From the NCBI RefSeq assembly GCF_004208415.1, contig NZ_CP035758.1, forward strand, positions 7,440,001-7,504,000: a stretch of DNA of 64,000 nt. The letters are read 5' to 3'. Both the position numbers and the translations under genes were made by a program. Positions 57,301 to 64,000 of the stretch are shown in pieces. The notes under the pieces are model-generated. The model ran no database searches and was not told the origin of the DNA. It saw nothing but the letters and a program-made list of their open reading frames with translations. Origin of the DNA: Ktedonosporobacter rubrisoli. Its GTDB lineage: Bacteria > Chloroflexota > Ktedonobacteria > Ktedonobacterales > Ktedonobacteraceae. Position 1 is the stretch's first letter. Every line of letters starts with the position of its first letter.

Positions 57301-57573
57301 GCCCAAGATGTGTGGATTTTGTACCTATCTTCCCCCAACATTTCAGCATTTCCCGAACCGATTCGGCGCACCACCCGCAGGTGCAACCACGTTGCGACGG
57401 GTAGTGCAAGATAAACCACTCCCCACCTTTGTGTATTTCCTGTGGACGTTCCGAGGGGCCAGGCTTGAGCAGCCAGAGGAGCATGTGTATTTTTTGTGTA
57501 CTCTTGCAGGTGCTTACACATTGTTTGTGTACGGGGCATGGTACACTAGTGCAGAGGGAAAGCGAGCTTTTTT
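57301..57573. other. Control region before the RHH-type gene, with repeats
   Basis: TTGTGTA-type motifs recur (near 57429, 57484, 57494 and 57525). The inverted repeat GTGTAC-GGGGCATG-GTACAC at 57527-57546 stands 27 bases before the next gene. The repeated half-sites suggest an operator, perhaps for the ribbon-helix-helix protein that follows. Confidence 0.45.
57527..57546. promoter_or_regulatory. Inverted repeat, possible RHH-protein operator
   Basis: GTGTAC and GTACAC are perfect arms around 8 bases. Further single GTGTAC or GTGTAT half-sites occur upstream at 57486-57501. RHH proteins usually bind such short repeated half-sites and regulate their own genes. Confidence 0.5.
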
Positions 57574-58050
57574 ATGGCTGATAAACGCGTAGATGCATGG
57601 ATACCGGAAGAATTAAAACAGTACCTTGCCGAACGGGCAGAAAGAGAAAATAGAGGTATGAATGGGCTATTAGCCGACCTCATACGCCAGGAACAAGCCA
57701 GGGAGCAGGGAAGCATCATTGAACAGCAATCGCTTCCCATCATCCGAGAGATTGTCAGCTCTGAGCTACGTCAGCAGCTTGCCGGGGTACGTCGTCAACT
57801 CCGTGAGGAGATCGTCAGTGAAGTGACTGATGAAGTGAAAGACACCTCTCTGAAACATGCCAATCGGCTTGCCGGGCTCATTGTGCGTACGGCACGAGAT
57901 AGTGCTATTGCACGACGCTTGCTCTATGTCGTCCTTGCCAAAGCCTATGGCCCAGACTTTGCCCTGAAGGCGTATGAAGACGCCCGCGAGAAGGCGGGCC
58001 AGGAGCTTGCGAAACGACCTGCCAGAGAGAAAGCAGAGGATGAAGCATGA
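57574..58050 (+). CDS. Ribbon-helix-helix-like mobilization accessory protein
   Basis: A 158-aa protein with an N-terminal RHH-like start: KRVDAWIPEELKQYLAERAE, then RGMNGLLADLIRQEQ (strand, then two helices). The rest is helical and charged, with a possible coiled coil (LAGVRRQLREEIVSEVTDEV). Its position before a relaxase gene suits an accessory DNA-binding protein that places the relaxase at oriT. It overlaps the next gene by 4 bases (ATGA). No family name was recognised. Confidence 0.6.
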   Translation: MADKRVDAWIPEELKQYLAERAERENRGMNGLLADLIRQEQAREQGSIIEQQSLPIIREIVSSELRQQLAGVRRQLREEIVSEVTDEVKDTSLKHANRLAGLIVRTARDSAIARRLLYVVLAKAYGPDFALKAYEDAREKAGQELAKRPAREKAEDEA

Positions 58051-58382
58051 CCCAAGATGAGCTCGACGCACTCGAAGCCAGCGTCCAAACCATAGGATGG
58101 GAACGCGTGACACTTTCCCCCTCACAGGCAGAGGTGCAAGCCCTTGATCAACAGGTACCTCCTGAATGGCTTCAACCGCTGGAAAGAGATTTCAGCCAGG
58201 AGGAAGTACAAGCGTTGCTGCAGGCCCCGCTTGAGATACCAGAAGGGGATATTGAAGAAAACGCGCGTCAAGCTCTTAACGAGTTAGGAGTAGATGTCCA
58301 AGAGATCATGCAAGAGCTTGATCAGGCCCCGACCCTAGAGGTACCTTCTGATCTAGACCCGGATCACGATTGGGGGAGATAG
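58047..58382 (+). CDS. Acidic hypothetical protein of the mobilization operon
   Basis: A 111-aa very acidic protein (MTQDELDALEASVQTIGWER at the start, then PLERDFSQEEVQALLQAPLE and PSDLDPDHDWGR at the end). No domain was recognised. It is coupled to the RHH-like gene by an ATGA overlap and ends 6 bases before the relaxase gene. The acidic, Pro/Gln-rich sequence may be an adaptor for the relaxosome; that is inference. Confidence 0.6.
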   Translation: MTQDELDALEASVQTIGWERVTLSPSQAEVQALDQQVPPEWLQPLERDFSQEEVQALLQAPLEIPEGDIEENARQALNELGVDVQEIMQELDQAPTLEVPSDLDPDHDWGR

Positions 58383-58388
58383 TATTGT

Positions 58389-59027
58389 ATGGCCTTGCCG
58401 CCGCTACCTGTGGTCAAAGGGCGCTATGTTTCAGGCAGAAATCTACAGGTCGCCCGTAAACATCTCTCGGCACATCTGAAGTATGCACAATACCGCAAGC
58501 GTGGAGAGCACGAGAGCAAGGAAGACCGCTACCTGTTTAGTCAGGACCATGACCGCGTAGACCGGAAGGAGGCAGTACAAGAGGTGATGGAGCATACCAG
58601 CAGGAGCGTGAGCTATCACAAAATCATCTTTTCCCCCAGCGAACAGGAACGCATTGAGGACTTTCGCCAATGGGTACGCGATCAGATGCGCGAATTGCAG
58701 GAGCGCAAAGGCGTTCGCCTCCATTGGTATGCTCTTGTACACGCCCATGACCGCGAGCAGACCAACGAGCCGCATGTCCATGTCGTTCTTGCCGGAGCCG
58801 GAGAAGACGTCCAGACGGGCGAACGCACAACCGTCAGGATGGAGAAGGAAGATTACGCCTTTCTCCGTGAGCAAGGCCGCGAGCAAGGAAACTTTGTCTT
58901 TTACCACGAACTAGAGACGGCAGTGCAGAATCTTGATGCGCACGATACGCTCGGGCACGAACATCCGATCCCTGCATTTCCCAGTAGGAGCGATGAACGA
59001 CACGAAGATGCGGGAAAGGCGCACTAA
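58389..59027 (+). CDS. Relaxase/mobilization-type protein with HxH motif
   Basis: A 212-aa protein similar in pattern to small MobP/MobA-like relaxases. HTSRSVSYHKIIFSPSEQER (about 69-88) is the family's central strand, and LHWYALVHAHDREQTNEPHV, followed by HVVL (about 111-134), carries His117/119 and the PHVHVV motif (His129-x-His131) that binds the metal. A catalytic Tyr is expected in the N-terminal part (Tyr32 or Tyr35). Relaxases nick at oriT and stay bound to the 5' end during transfer. It is shorter than most, lacking a helicase or primase part. It is followed 19 bp later by the coupling ATPase. Confidence 0.7.
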   Translation: MALPPLPVVKGRYVSGRNLQVARKHLSAHLKYAQYRKRGEHESKEDRYLFSQDHDRVDRKEAVQEVMEHTSRSVSYHKIIFSPSEQERIEDFRQWVRDQMRELQERKGVRLHWYALVHAHDREQTNEPHVHVVLAGAGEDVQTGERTTVRMEKEDYAFLREQGREQGNFVFYHELETAVQNLDAHDTLGHEHPIPAFPSRSDERHEDAGKAH

Positions 59028-59046
59028 GAGCAGAGGAGAAGCACAC

Positions 59047-60621
59047 ATGGAACTCTTTTGCCTATTTGGATTGGTAATGGTTGGCTTCACCTGCTTTGCC
59101 ATCGTCATGGCGATTCGACAAGCAGGCAGGAAGCAGTACTATCCTCTCTCGACCTTTGGTACCGCTCATTTTGCCTCTTCCCAGGAAGCTGCGGACCTTT
59201 TACCATCCCCGGACCAATTGCGCACCCAGTCGTATTTACTGCTTGGCACCTATGGTGCTCAACTTGCCGCACTCTCACAAAAGAGCCAGGAAAGTCATGT
59301 CCTGCTTGTTGCCCCAACAGGACAAGGCAAGACATCAGGCATTATGCTTCCAGGAATACTCACGGAAAGCGGGCACCGCTCTTTATTCATCAACGATACC
59401 AAAGGGGAACTCATCGGGCAATGCTTGGGATGGTTGAGCAAGCACCATCAGTGTTTTGTACTCAGTCCTACCAGACCCCAAAGCAGCCATCACTATAACC
59501 CACTGGCCCATGTGGCTGATATGGAAGATGCGGAGGACGTTGCGGCAGCACTGGTTATGAATACAGGAGAATCACAAGAGCCATTCTGGGATAATGCCTC
59601 ACGCTTGTTACTGACTGCAGCCATTCTGCACCTCAAAGAGACGACCGCGCAAGCTCCATTTAGCAGCCTTGTCCAGATGCTTACCGGGAGCACGGTTGCA
59701 GATCTGCAACAACTCCTTTTACAAAGCCCCTCATTGCTCGCACGTGCGGCGGCCTCTTCCTTTGTGCAAAGCCTCTCCTTAAACGAGCGCTTAGCGGGCT
59801 CTATCATGGTGGAACTGGCAACTCGTTTGTATAGCATGAATAATCCCGCCCTTGTCGCTATTACCAGTGATGACGAGATCGATTTTGACCAGTTTCTTCA
59901 CACGCCAACGGCCATCTTTTTATCCATCCCAGCCAGCCAGGCCAAACGCTTAAAATGGTTCAGTGCTCTGTTCATGATGCAACTCATGAAGCATCTCACG
60001 CGCCGAGCTGAGGAGGCAGCCGATAAGCGCTTAGCACGCCCAGCCGCCTTGTACTTAGATGAATTTGGCAATCAGACGATTCCACACTTTCCCGCCTATA
60101 TTTCCCTGGTCCGCAGCGCAGGGATAGCACTTCTTATGGCGATCCAGAGCCATGATCAACTGCTAGAAGCCTATGGAGAGGCAGGAAAGAACACTATTCT
60201 TGCCAATGCGACAACCCATATCGTGTTCCCTGGATGCGGTTTGCCCGAGACCACCTATTACTCAGAGCGATTAGGCGAGATGACCGTTGCTGTCATCTCA
60301 AAAAGTTATCAGGACACGCCCTTCTCACCGACGACAACCAACTACGGACAAGCACAACGGCGATTGATGACTAGTGATGAAATACGCCGTTTACCAACCC
60401 GTCATCTCTTAGTGATCACAGAAAATATGGCTCCATGCATTGTGCGTAATTTTGCCTATTTCGAGGTGCCACAGATCAAGCAACGCGCTGGATTGCCCTA
60501 TATGCTGCCCTCACGTATGCAGACACCTCTTTCCCAAGGAACGCTATCCCCAGGTTCGCAGCCAGCGTCACCAGGCACGCCACAACCATCAAGGAATCCT
60601 CAACAGTTCTTTTTACCCTAG
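59047..60621 (+). CDS. VirD4/TraG-like type IV coupling protein
   Basis: A 524-aa ATPase. An N-terminal transmembrane helix (about 4-22) is followed by Walker A APTGQGKTSG (89-98), INDTKGELIG, NPLAHV, Walker B ALYLDEFGNQ (about 333) and SLVRSAGIALLMAIQSHDQL (quoted in part), typical of VirD4/TraG. The C-terminus is Pro/Gln-rich (SPGTPQPSRNPQQ). Coupling proteins bring the relaxase-DNA complex to the secretion channel. No VirB genes are in the window, so the element is mobilizable at least. GAGGAG precedes the ATG at 59047. Confidence 0.87.
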   Translation: MELFCLFGLVMVGFTCFAIVMAIRQAGRKQYYPLSTFGTAHFASSQEAADLLPSPDQLRTQSYLLLGTYGAQLAALSQKSQESHVLLVAPTGQGKTSGIMLPGILTESGHRSLFINDTKGELIGQCLGWLSKHHQCFVLSPTRPQSSHHYNPLAHVADMEDAEDVAAALVMNTGESQEPFWDNASRLLLTAAILHLKETTAQAPFSSLVQMLTGSTVADLQQLLLQSPSLLARAAASSFVQSLSLNERLAGSIMVELATRLYSMNNPALVAITSDDEIDFDQFLHTPTAIFLSIPASQAKRLKWFSALFMMQLMKHLTRRAEEAADKRLARPAALYLDEFGNQTIPHFPAYISLVRSAGIALLMAIQSHDQLLEAYGEAGKNTILANATTHIVFPGCGLPETTYYSERLGEMTVAVISKSYQDTPFSPTTTNYGQAQRRLMTSDEIRRLPTRHLLVITENMAPCIVRNFAYFEVPQIKQRAGLPYMLPSRMQTPLSQGTLSPGSQPASPGTPQPSRNPQQFFLP

Positions 60622-60732
60622 AGGACATCTTTTCTTGACGGCAGGTTCGTCATAGTCCTGGGACACTCTATCTAGATCGACTGCTCATAACATTCATTGG
60701 AAGAAAGAAGATGGTTGAGGAAAAGAGAGACC

Positions 60733-60765
60733 AAAAAGCCCGATAGTTTTTCAGGCTATCGGGCT
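60733..60765. terminator. Bidirectional terminator
   Basis: AGCCCGATAG and CTATCGGGCT are perfect 10-base arms. On the minus strand they are followed by TTTTTGG, which suits the minus-strand operon that ends at 60792. It also lies after the coupling-protein gene. Confidence 0.75.
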
Positions 60766-60791
60766 CACACAAGCACCCACTGAAGAGGTTC

Positions 60792-61181
60792 CTATTGGGG
60801 GGCAAGCGTAAGAAATGAGCGTTGTTGCCACAGCAAGTCTTCCCCATAAAGCAGACGATCAGCAGGACCTTGCAGAAATAGCAAGTGAGGCATAATACAT
60901 GATTTGAGAAGTAAGAGTGCATGAGCATCTTGCATGTTTGTGAGAAGATGTGGCACCTCATCTTGAGGAACGATGCGCCCGGAACCCTGAATGTGGACAC
61001 GCCAATGGGTTCCACCCCACGTTTCATACGTGATCCATGCTTGCTCTGGGTCTTCGATGAGCGCAAGCACATGCTGATGAATCGCCTGTCGATCTACCAC
61101 AAGGGAAATGGTTTCCGTCTGTTGCTGCTGGGTTCTCTCAGCTCTCTTTTTCTTTTTCTTAGGTTCGAATGGGCCGCTCAT
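60792..61181 (-). CDS. Hypothetical protein of the mobile element
   Basis: A 129-aa protein with a very basic N-terminus (PKKKKKRAERTQQQQ) followed by a compact region (ISLVVDRQAIHQHVLALIED, ITYETWGGTHWRVHIQGSGR). I do not recognise it. A nucleic-acid-binding role is possible from the lysine run. Its start overlaps the end of the upstream gene by 23 bases. Confidence 0.55.
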   Translation of the reverse strand: MSGPFEPKKKKKRAERTQQQQTETISLVVDRQAIHQHVLALIEDPEQAWITYETWGGTHWRVHIQGSGRIVPQDEVPHLLTNMQDAHALLLLKSCIMPHLLFLQGPADRLLYGEDLLWQQRSFLTLAPQ

Positions 61182-61452
61182 GCTTTTCCCTCATCCTCTC
61201 TCGTAGAAACTCATAGGTCAGAAGCGGGCCGAGATACGCATATCCCGTGAGGGACTCGACTGCGACACGTACCCGCTGAGCGTCTGCCGCAAAGACTGGC
61301 AAGTCAGACCATATTCGCCACACAGTAATGACCCTTACCCCTGAGAGCCGTGCTATCGCGACCCAGGTCAGATGATGCCGCTCCATGTAGGCGCGAAAGG
61401 TATCATTGAGCGGCAATGGGAGCGTCTCTTGTTGGCTGATATCAAGCTCCAT
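61159..61452 (-). CDS. Small HTH-like protein
   Basis: A 97-aa protein. FRAYMERHHLTWVAIARLSG followed by VRVITVWRIWSDLPVF looks like an Xre-type helix-turn-helix, with a C-terminal segment ending LRERMREKHERPIRT. The ATG at 61452 is preferred because GAGGGG lies 10 bases before; 61473 is an alternative. It is probably a small DNA-binding regulator of the element, coupled to the gene downstream. Confidence 0.55.
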   Translation of the reverse strand: MELDISQQETLPLPLNDTFRAYMERHHLTWVAIARLSGVRVITVWRIWSDLPVFAADAQRVRVAVESLTGYAYLGPLLTYEFLRERMREKHERPIRT

Positions 61453-61563
61453 CGTCCCTAACTTTCCCCTCATTACGCGATCATAGGCACATCATAATGT
61501 GACACACTTTCCTTCCTCCCTTCTAACTCTTTTCTCTTCCTCCACAGAAGCACAGCAGCCCAT

Positions 61564-61800
61564 TCAAGGAGGGAAATCTTGAGAGGAGGACGCGGAGTAA
61601 GCACGCGCAATAAATTGAGGAGCAGCAGCAGGCCCTACCCGCTTTATGACTTGCTCGTGTAATGCGTGTAAGTTTTCTAGCCGCTCATTGATAAAATCGT
61701 GTCGCGCAGTCCCATACGCCAGCCCCGTTAGTGCCCATTGAGCCGCTTGATATTCCTGGTCAATACGTTGTAAAAGATCTGCAATTTCACTTTCTGCCAA
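61564..61800 (-). CDS. Small conserved hypothetical protein, 78 aa
   Basis: A 78-aa helical protein: MAESEIADLLQRIDQEYQAA, then LTGLAYGTARHDFINERLEN and LHALHEQVIKRVG. The composition and the pattern TARHDFI..R.EN...LH suggest a conserved small protein of mobile elements or Ktedonobacteria, though I cannot name the family. It is transcribed toward the HTH-like gene on the same strand. Confidence 0.58.
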   Translation of the reverse strand: MAESEIADLLQRIDQEYQAAQWALTGLAYGTARHDFINERLENLHALHEQVIKRVGPAAAPQFIARAYSASSSQDFPP

Positions 61801-61996
61801 GATGCGCTATCCTTTCCATATGCTATGGTGTCGTCTTGTTCCTACTTGCCTCTTCTTTTGATTCTTCAAGCCGATCCTAAGTACCTATAACTATCTTTCC
61901 ATACTTAGTCATTCATACTTAAAAGTCTACGGCTAATTCCATTTACATAGTCCTTCTGGTAGGATGGACCAAAATGTCTAAGGGATAGGAACCTGA

Positions 61997-62221
61997 ATGC
62001 TTCGACTAAGAGTCAAAGAGCTTGCAGAGGAACATGGCTATAATATGTCTAGCCTCTCGCGTGCCTCAGATGTAAGCTTTACCACCATCAAGCGCTATTT
62101 TAGAAATCCATATTCCTATGCGAATACGGACACGCTTGAAAAAATCGCGCTGACTCTTGGGGTAGAGGTAGGCGATTTGATTGAGCGCGTTCCAGATACA
62201 GAAATTACAAGCAACCAGTGA
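61997..62221 (+). CDS. Cro/C1-type HTH repressor
   Basis: A 74-aa Xre-family protein that is only the HTH: LRVKELAEEHGYNMSSLSRA, then SDVSFTTIKRYFRNPYSYAN and TLEKIALTLGVEVGDLIERV. The pattern of five helices ending in LGV.VGDLIE is typical of small Cro/C1 repressors. It probably controls the element's own genes. Divergent from the minus-strand small genes. Confidence 0.88.
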   Translation: MLRLRVKELAEEHGYNMSSLSRASDVSFTTIKRYFRNPYSYANTDTLEKIALTLGVEVGDLIERVPDTEITSNQ

Positions 62222-62438
62222 AATACCGTCCTGTATGACAACTCCCTTTTTGTTGCTAGTGAATTGTCCAACACGAAGAGTACCATACTTAAAGCCTCTC
62301 GCAAAGGCTTGTCGCGGCAACATGCATTTGTATACTCGGTTTTGCAAACATCCTTCATAGACAAATGATGAGAACTTTTCTATACTAGAATGCACAAATC
62401 CAGCAAGATAAGTTCCATGCATAGGAAGGATGCTTCTC

Positions 62439-63848
62439 ATGACAGTAGCAACTGACTCTAGAGCCTCTCGCACGCTCTACTATTGGGGAGAGGATGGGCA
62501 ATATGGCCCTTTTGATATCCAGCAAGAGGGAGAGTGGAGCGGCTGGCCGGATTTTGGGCAAGTCATGCGCTACTTCCGAAAGCAAGTAAAGCCAAAGCTG
62601 AGTGCGAAAGCCTTCGGTGTGCTCTATGGGCAAGCAGTGAACACCGATGGAAGTGCAATCGGTGAAAGATGGATACTCGAAATGGAACTCGAAAACAAAG
62701 TCCCAGTTGACATCAGCAAACGAAAGACGATAGCTCGACTTCTCCGTATCCCTCCTATGCTATTTGGACTTGCAGTGCTAGAGGACATGACGCTAGAGCC
62801 GCATTCACAGCCACAACGAGCAGCAGGGCAAACCAAATTGGTACGAATTTCAGTAGATACCACGAAGTATCAAAATAATGTTCGTAATCTCTGGCAACTT
62901 CACGATACGGGAAATGCGCAAGGAGCGCTAGATCAACTCAAGAAAGATATTCAAGATTTAGTTGGCCTTGAGCAACAGACCAAAGGCGATCTACGCTATC
63001 ATGTACAAGAAATCTTGTTTGGCTACTTCCTTCTCGCTACGCATGTTGTGAGAGATCAAAGACAATTCCGCCTCTCAGGTCGCTATGCGAATGAAGCGGT
63101 ACGAGTCGCTAAAGGGATGCAGGATAGCGACCTGATAGCGACAGCCTTGTTTACGCGCGGTTGGACACTTCTAGAGTGGGGATTATATGGTGTAATGGAG
63201 CAAGGCGTTTTCCAGGTACAGCAAGATAAGCTAGAGGCAGCTATTCATGATTTTGAAGAGGCAATGAAGGTCTTCCCCTCACGAGATGGAAAAGATGCTA
63301 TGCATCCGCAATTACTCGGACGACTTTTGACATACAAAAGTCGCGCTCAAGCTGCTCTTGCTGTGAGTAGGAGAGAACGTATACCCGCTTCTGTCCTGTT
63401 TACACCTGATGATGCTGCTGATCTCGTAGGCCGCCAAGATGTAGATGATCTTTATACGAGAACCATGATTACTGGAACGCGGTCAGGTTTACACGAACAA
63501 GCCTACTTATCAAACAGATCGACAATCTTTGTTACTGCGAAGCTTCCAGGACAGGCCTTACAGGAGTTAAACGCCTCAGAGCGCCTTACAGAAAAGACAT
63601 ATAGACGCGATGAGACGCGCCAGTTTACCTGGTTGGACATCCTGAAAGCAACTATATATATGGAACTTGAAGAGTTTGAAACCGCAGCCGATTATGCACG
63701 GCGGGCACTAGTCGCATGTCAAGACATCAGCTCAATTACGAATACTGCTATTATAACAGACATTTATGGACGTTTGCTTCAAAGCCCTCGTAAAGCATCA
63801 AGGGACGTACAAGAATTAGGGGATCTGCTGAGAAAATCACCTAGATGA
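62439..63848 (+). CDS. HTH-TPR-like regulatory protein
   Basis: A 469-aa protein with the same layout as 45245-46468. It has an N-terminal DNA-binding-like part (PDFGQVMRYFRKQVKPKLSA, then WILEMELENKVPVDISKRKT, with IARLLRIPPMLFGLAVLED) and a long helical C-terminus with TPR-like repeats (ATALFTRGWTLLEWGLYG, LEEFETAADYARRALVACQD). The ATG at 62439 is chosen because AGGAAGG lies 9 bases upstream. It belongs to the mobile element and may control transfer or sense a partner. Confidence 0.75.
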   Translation: MTVATDSRASRTLYYWGEDGQYGPFDIQQEGEWSGWPDFGQVMRYFRKQVKPKLSAKAFGVLYGQAVNTDGSAIGERWILEMELENKVPVDISKRKTIARLLRIPPMLFGLAVLEDMTLEPHSQPQRAAGQTKLVRISVDTTKYQNNVRNLWQLHDTGNAQGALDQLKKDIQDLVGLEQQTKGDLRYHVQEILFGYFLLATHVVRDQRQFRLSGRYANEAVRVAKGMQDSDLIATALFTRGWTLLEWGLYGVMEQGVFQVQQDKLEAAIHDFEEAMKVFPSRDGKDAMHPQLLGRLLTYKSRAQAALAVSRRERIPASVLFTPDDAADLVGRQDVDDLYTRTMITGTRSGLHEQAYLSNRSTIFVTAKLPGQALQELNASERLTEKTYRRDETRQFTWLDILKATIYMELEEFETAADYARRALVACQDISSITNTAIITDIYGRLLQSPRKASRDVQELGDLLRKSPR

Positions 63849-63893
63849 GTATAGATGTGGCAACTAGTAAAGGCCTAACAGATTAAACAGAAA

Positions 63894-63921
63894 TAGGTAT
63901 GAGAAACGTTTCCCATACCTA
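63894..63921. terminator. Hairpin between convergent genes
   Basis: TAGGTATG-a-GAAAC and GTTTC-c-CATACCTA form a nearly perfect palindrome with no T-run. It lies between the HTH-TPR gene and the end of the minus-strand gene at 63932. Confidence 0.55.
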
Positions 63922-63931
63922 CGCTCTAAAG

Positions 63932-64000
63932 CTACTTGTCTCCTTTGCGCTTTTTACCAGTCTTTCGGCGCTCCAAAAAATCATTGAGATCCGAGCGATA
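63932..64000 (-). CDS. C-terminal end of a minus-strand gene, excisionase-like
   Basis: Only the last 22 residues and the stop are in the window: YRSDLNDFLERRKTGKKRKG, then DK. The pattern YR...L..FLERRKTG is how many excisionase-family (MerR-like HTH) DNA-binding proteins end. The start and main domain lie past the right edge, so the call is tentative. It would fit the mobile element context. Confidence 0.45.
   Translation of the reverse strand, partial: YRSDLNDFLERRKTGKKRKGDK

Larger units (their letters stand above)
56057..64000 (+). mobile_element. Integrated mobilizable/conjugative element (left part; right end not in window)
   Basis: From the broken ADP-ribosylglycohydrolase gene onwards the genes are of plasmid or ICE type: replication-relaxation protein, RHH protein, small relaxase with HxH motif, VirD4-like ATPase, several small proteins, a Cro-type repressor, an HTH-TPR regulator and the end of an excisionase-like gene. 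No integrase, VirB4 or attachment site is visible in the window. The right end must lie past 64000. Confidence 0.6.

Overview
The window looks like chromosomal DNA of a Ktedonobacteria-type Chloroflexota (Ktedonobacter relatives). This is an inference from style, not a database match. The signs are a large BACON-repeat surface protein with a zinc-ribbon start and a Pro/Thr tail, several HTH-TPR regulators, stand-alone response regulators, many AraC, Gfo/Idh/MocA and alpha/beta-hydrolase genes, and a decayed transposase. Housekeeping genes (clpB, scpB, nfo, queA, ruvB, an ftsB-like gene, tRNA-Lys and tRNA-Phe) anchor it as chromosome.

Layout. 1-5.3 kb: 5' end of clpB, the scpB-nfo pair, an AraC regulator, an SDR and a GNAT enzyme. 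5.8-9.7 kb: a 1311-aa BACON-repeat protein. 10-13.6 kb: a TPP enzyme, then a membrane protein/transglutaminase-like pair behind a promoter flanked by two palindromic operators. 13.9-17.1 kb: a Gfo/Idh - AraC - Gfo/Idh sugar-type module. 17.2-24.6 kb: GNAT, an Lrp-type ligand-binding protein, an acyl-CoA ligase overlapping an R2-like ligand-binding oxidase, a MocR regulator, a 3-hydroxyisobutyrate-dehydrogenase-like enzyme and a hydrolase. 24.8-31.3 kb: a membrane-anchored glycosidase-like protein, queA-ruvB, an AhpD-like gene with an in-frame UGA at the catalytic CxxC (probable selenoprotein), a YtxH-like protein and a response regulator. 31.9-38.2 kb: hydrolase, FAD monooxygenase, AraC, a complete ISAs1-type insertion sequence with target duplication, and a PQQ-type beta-propeller. 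38-44.7 kb: remnants, an endonuclease/exonuclease/phosphatase protein, and a 3.0-kb segment bounded by a 180-bp direct repeat. That repeat duplicates the promoter and start of a PIG-L deacetylase gene. The segment carries a four-gene operon with a SecB-like chaperone and a PD-(D/E)XK-type nuclease, plus a flavoprotein. 44.7-55 kb: HAD phosphatase/HTH-TPR pair, small paralogous proteins with a response regulator, two tRNAs, a frameshifted luciferase-like oxidoreductase, Nudix, FtsB-like, a peptidase C26 gene behind an attenuator-like leader, and a TetR/hydrolase pair. 55-64 kb: a decayed transposase and an ADP-ribosylglycohydrolase cut off at about 56.06 kb, followed by a mobilizable or conjugative element. 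The element holds a replication-relaxation protein, an RHH protein, an HxH relaxase, a VirD4-like ATPase, small conserved proteins, a Cro-type repressor and an HTH-TPR regulator, and it runs off the right edge.

The strongest leads are the UGA-containing AhpD gene with a hairpin in SECIS position, the SecB-like/nuclease cassette inside the duplicated PIG-L 5' region, and the leader ORF with mutually exclusive hairpins before the peptidase C26 gene.
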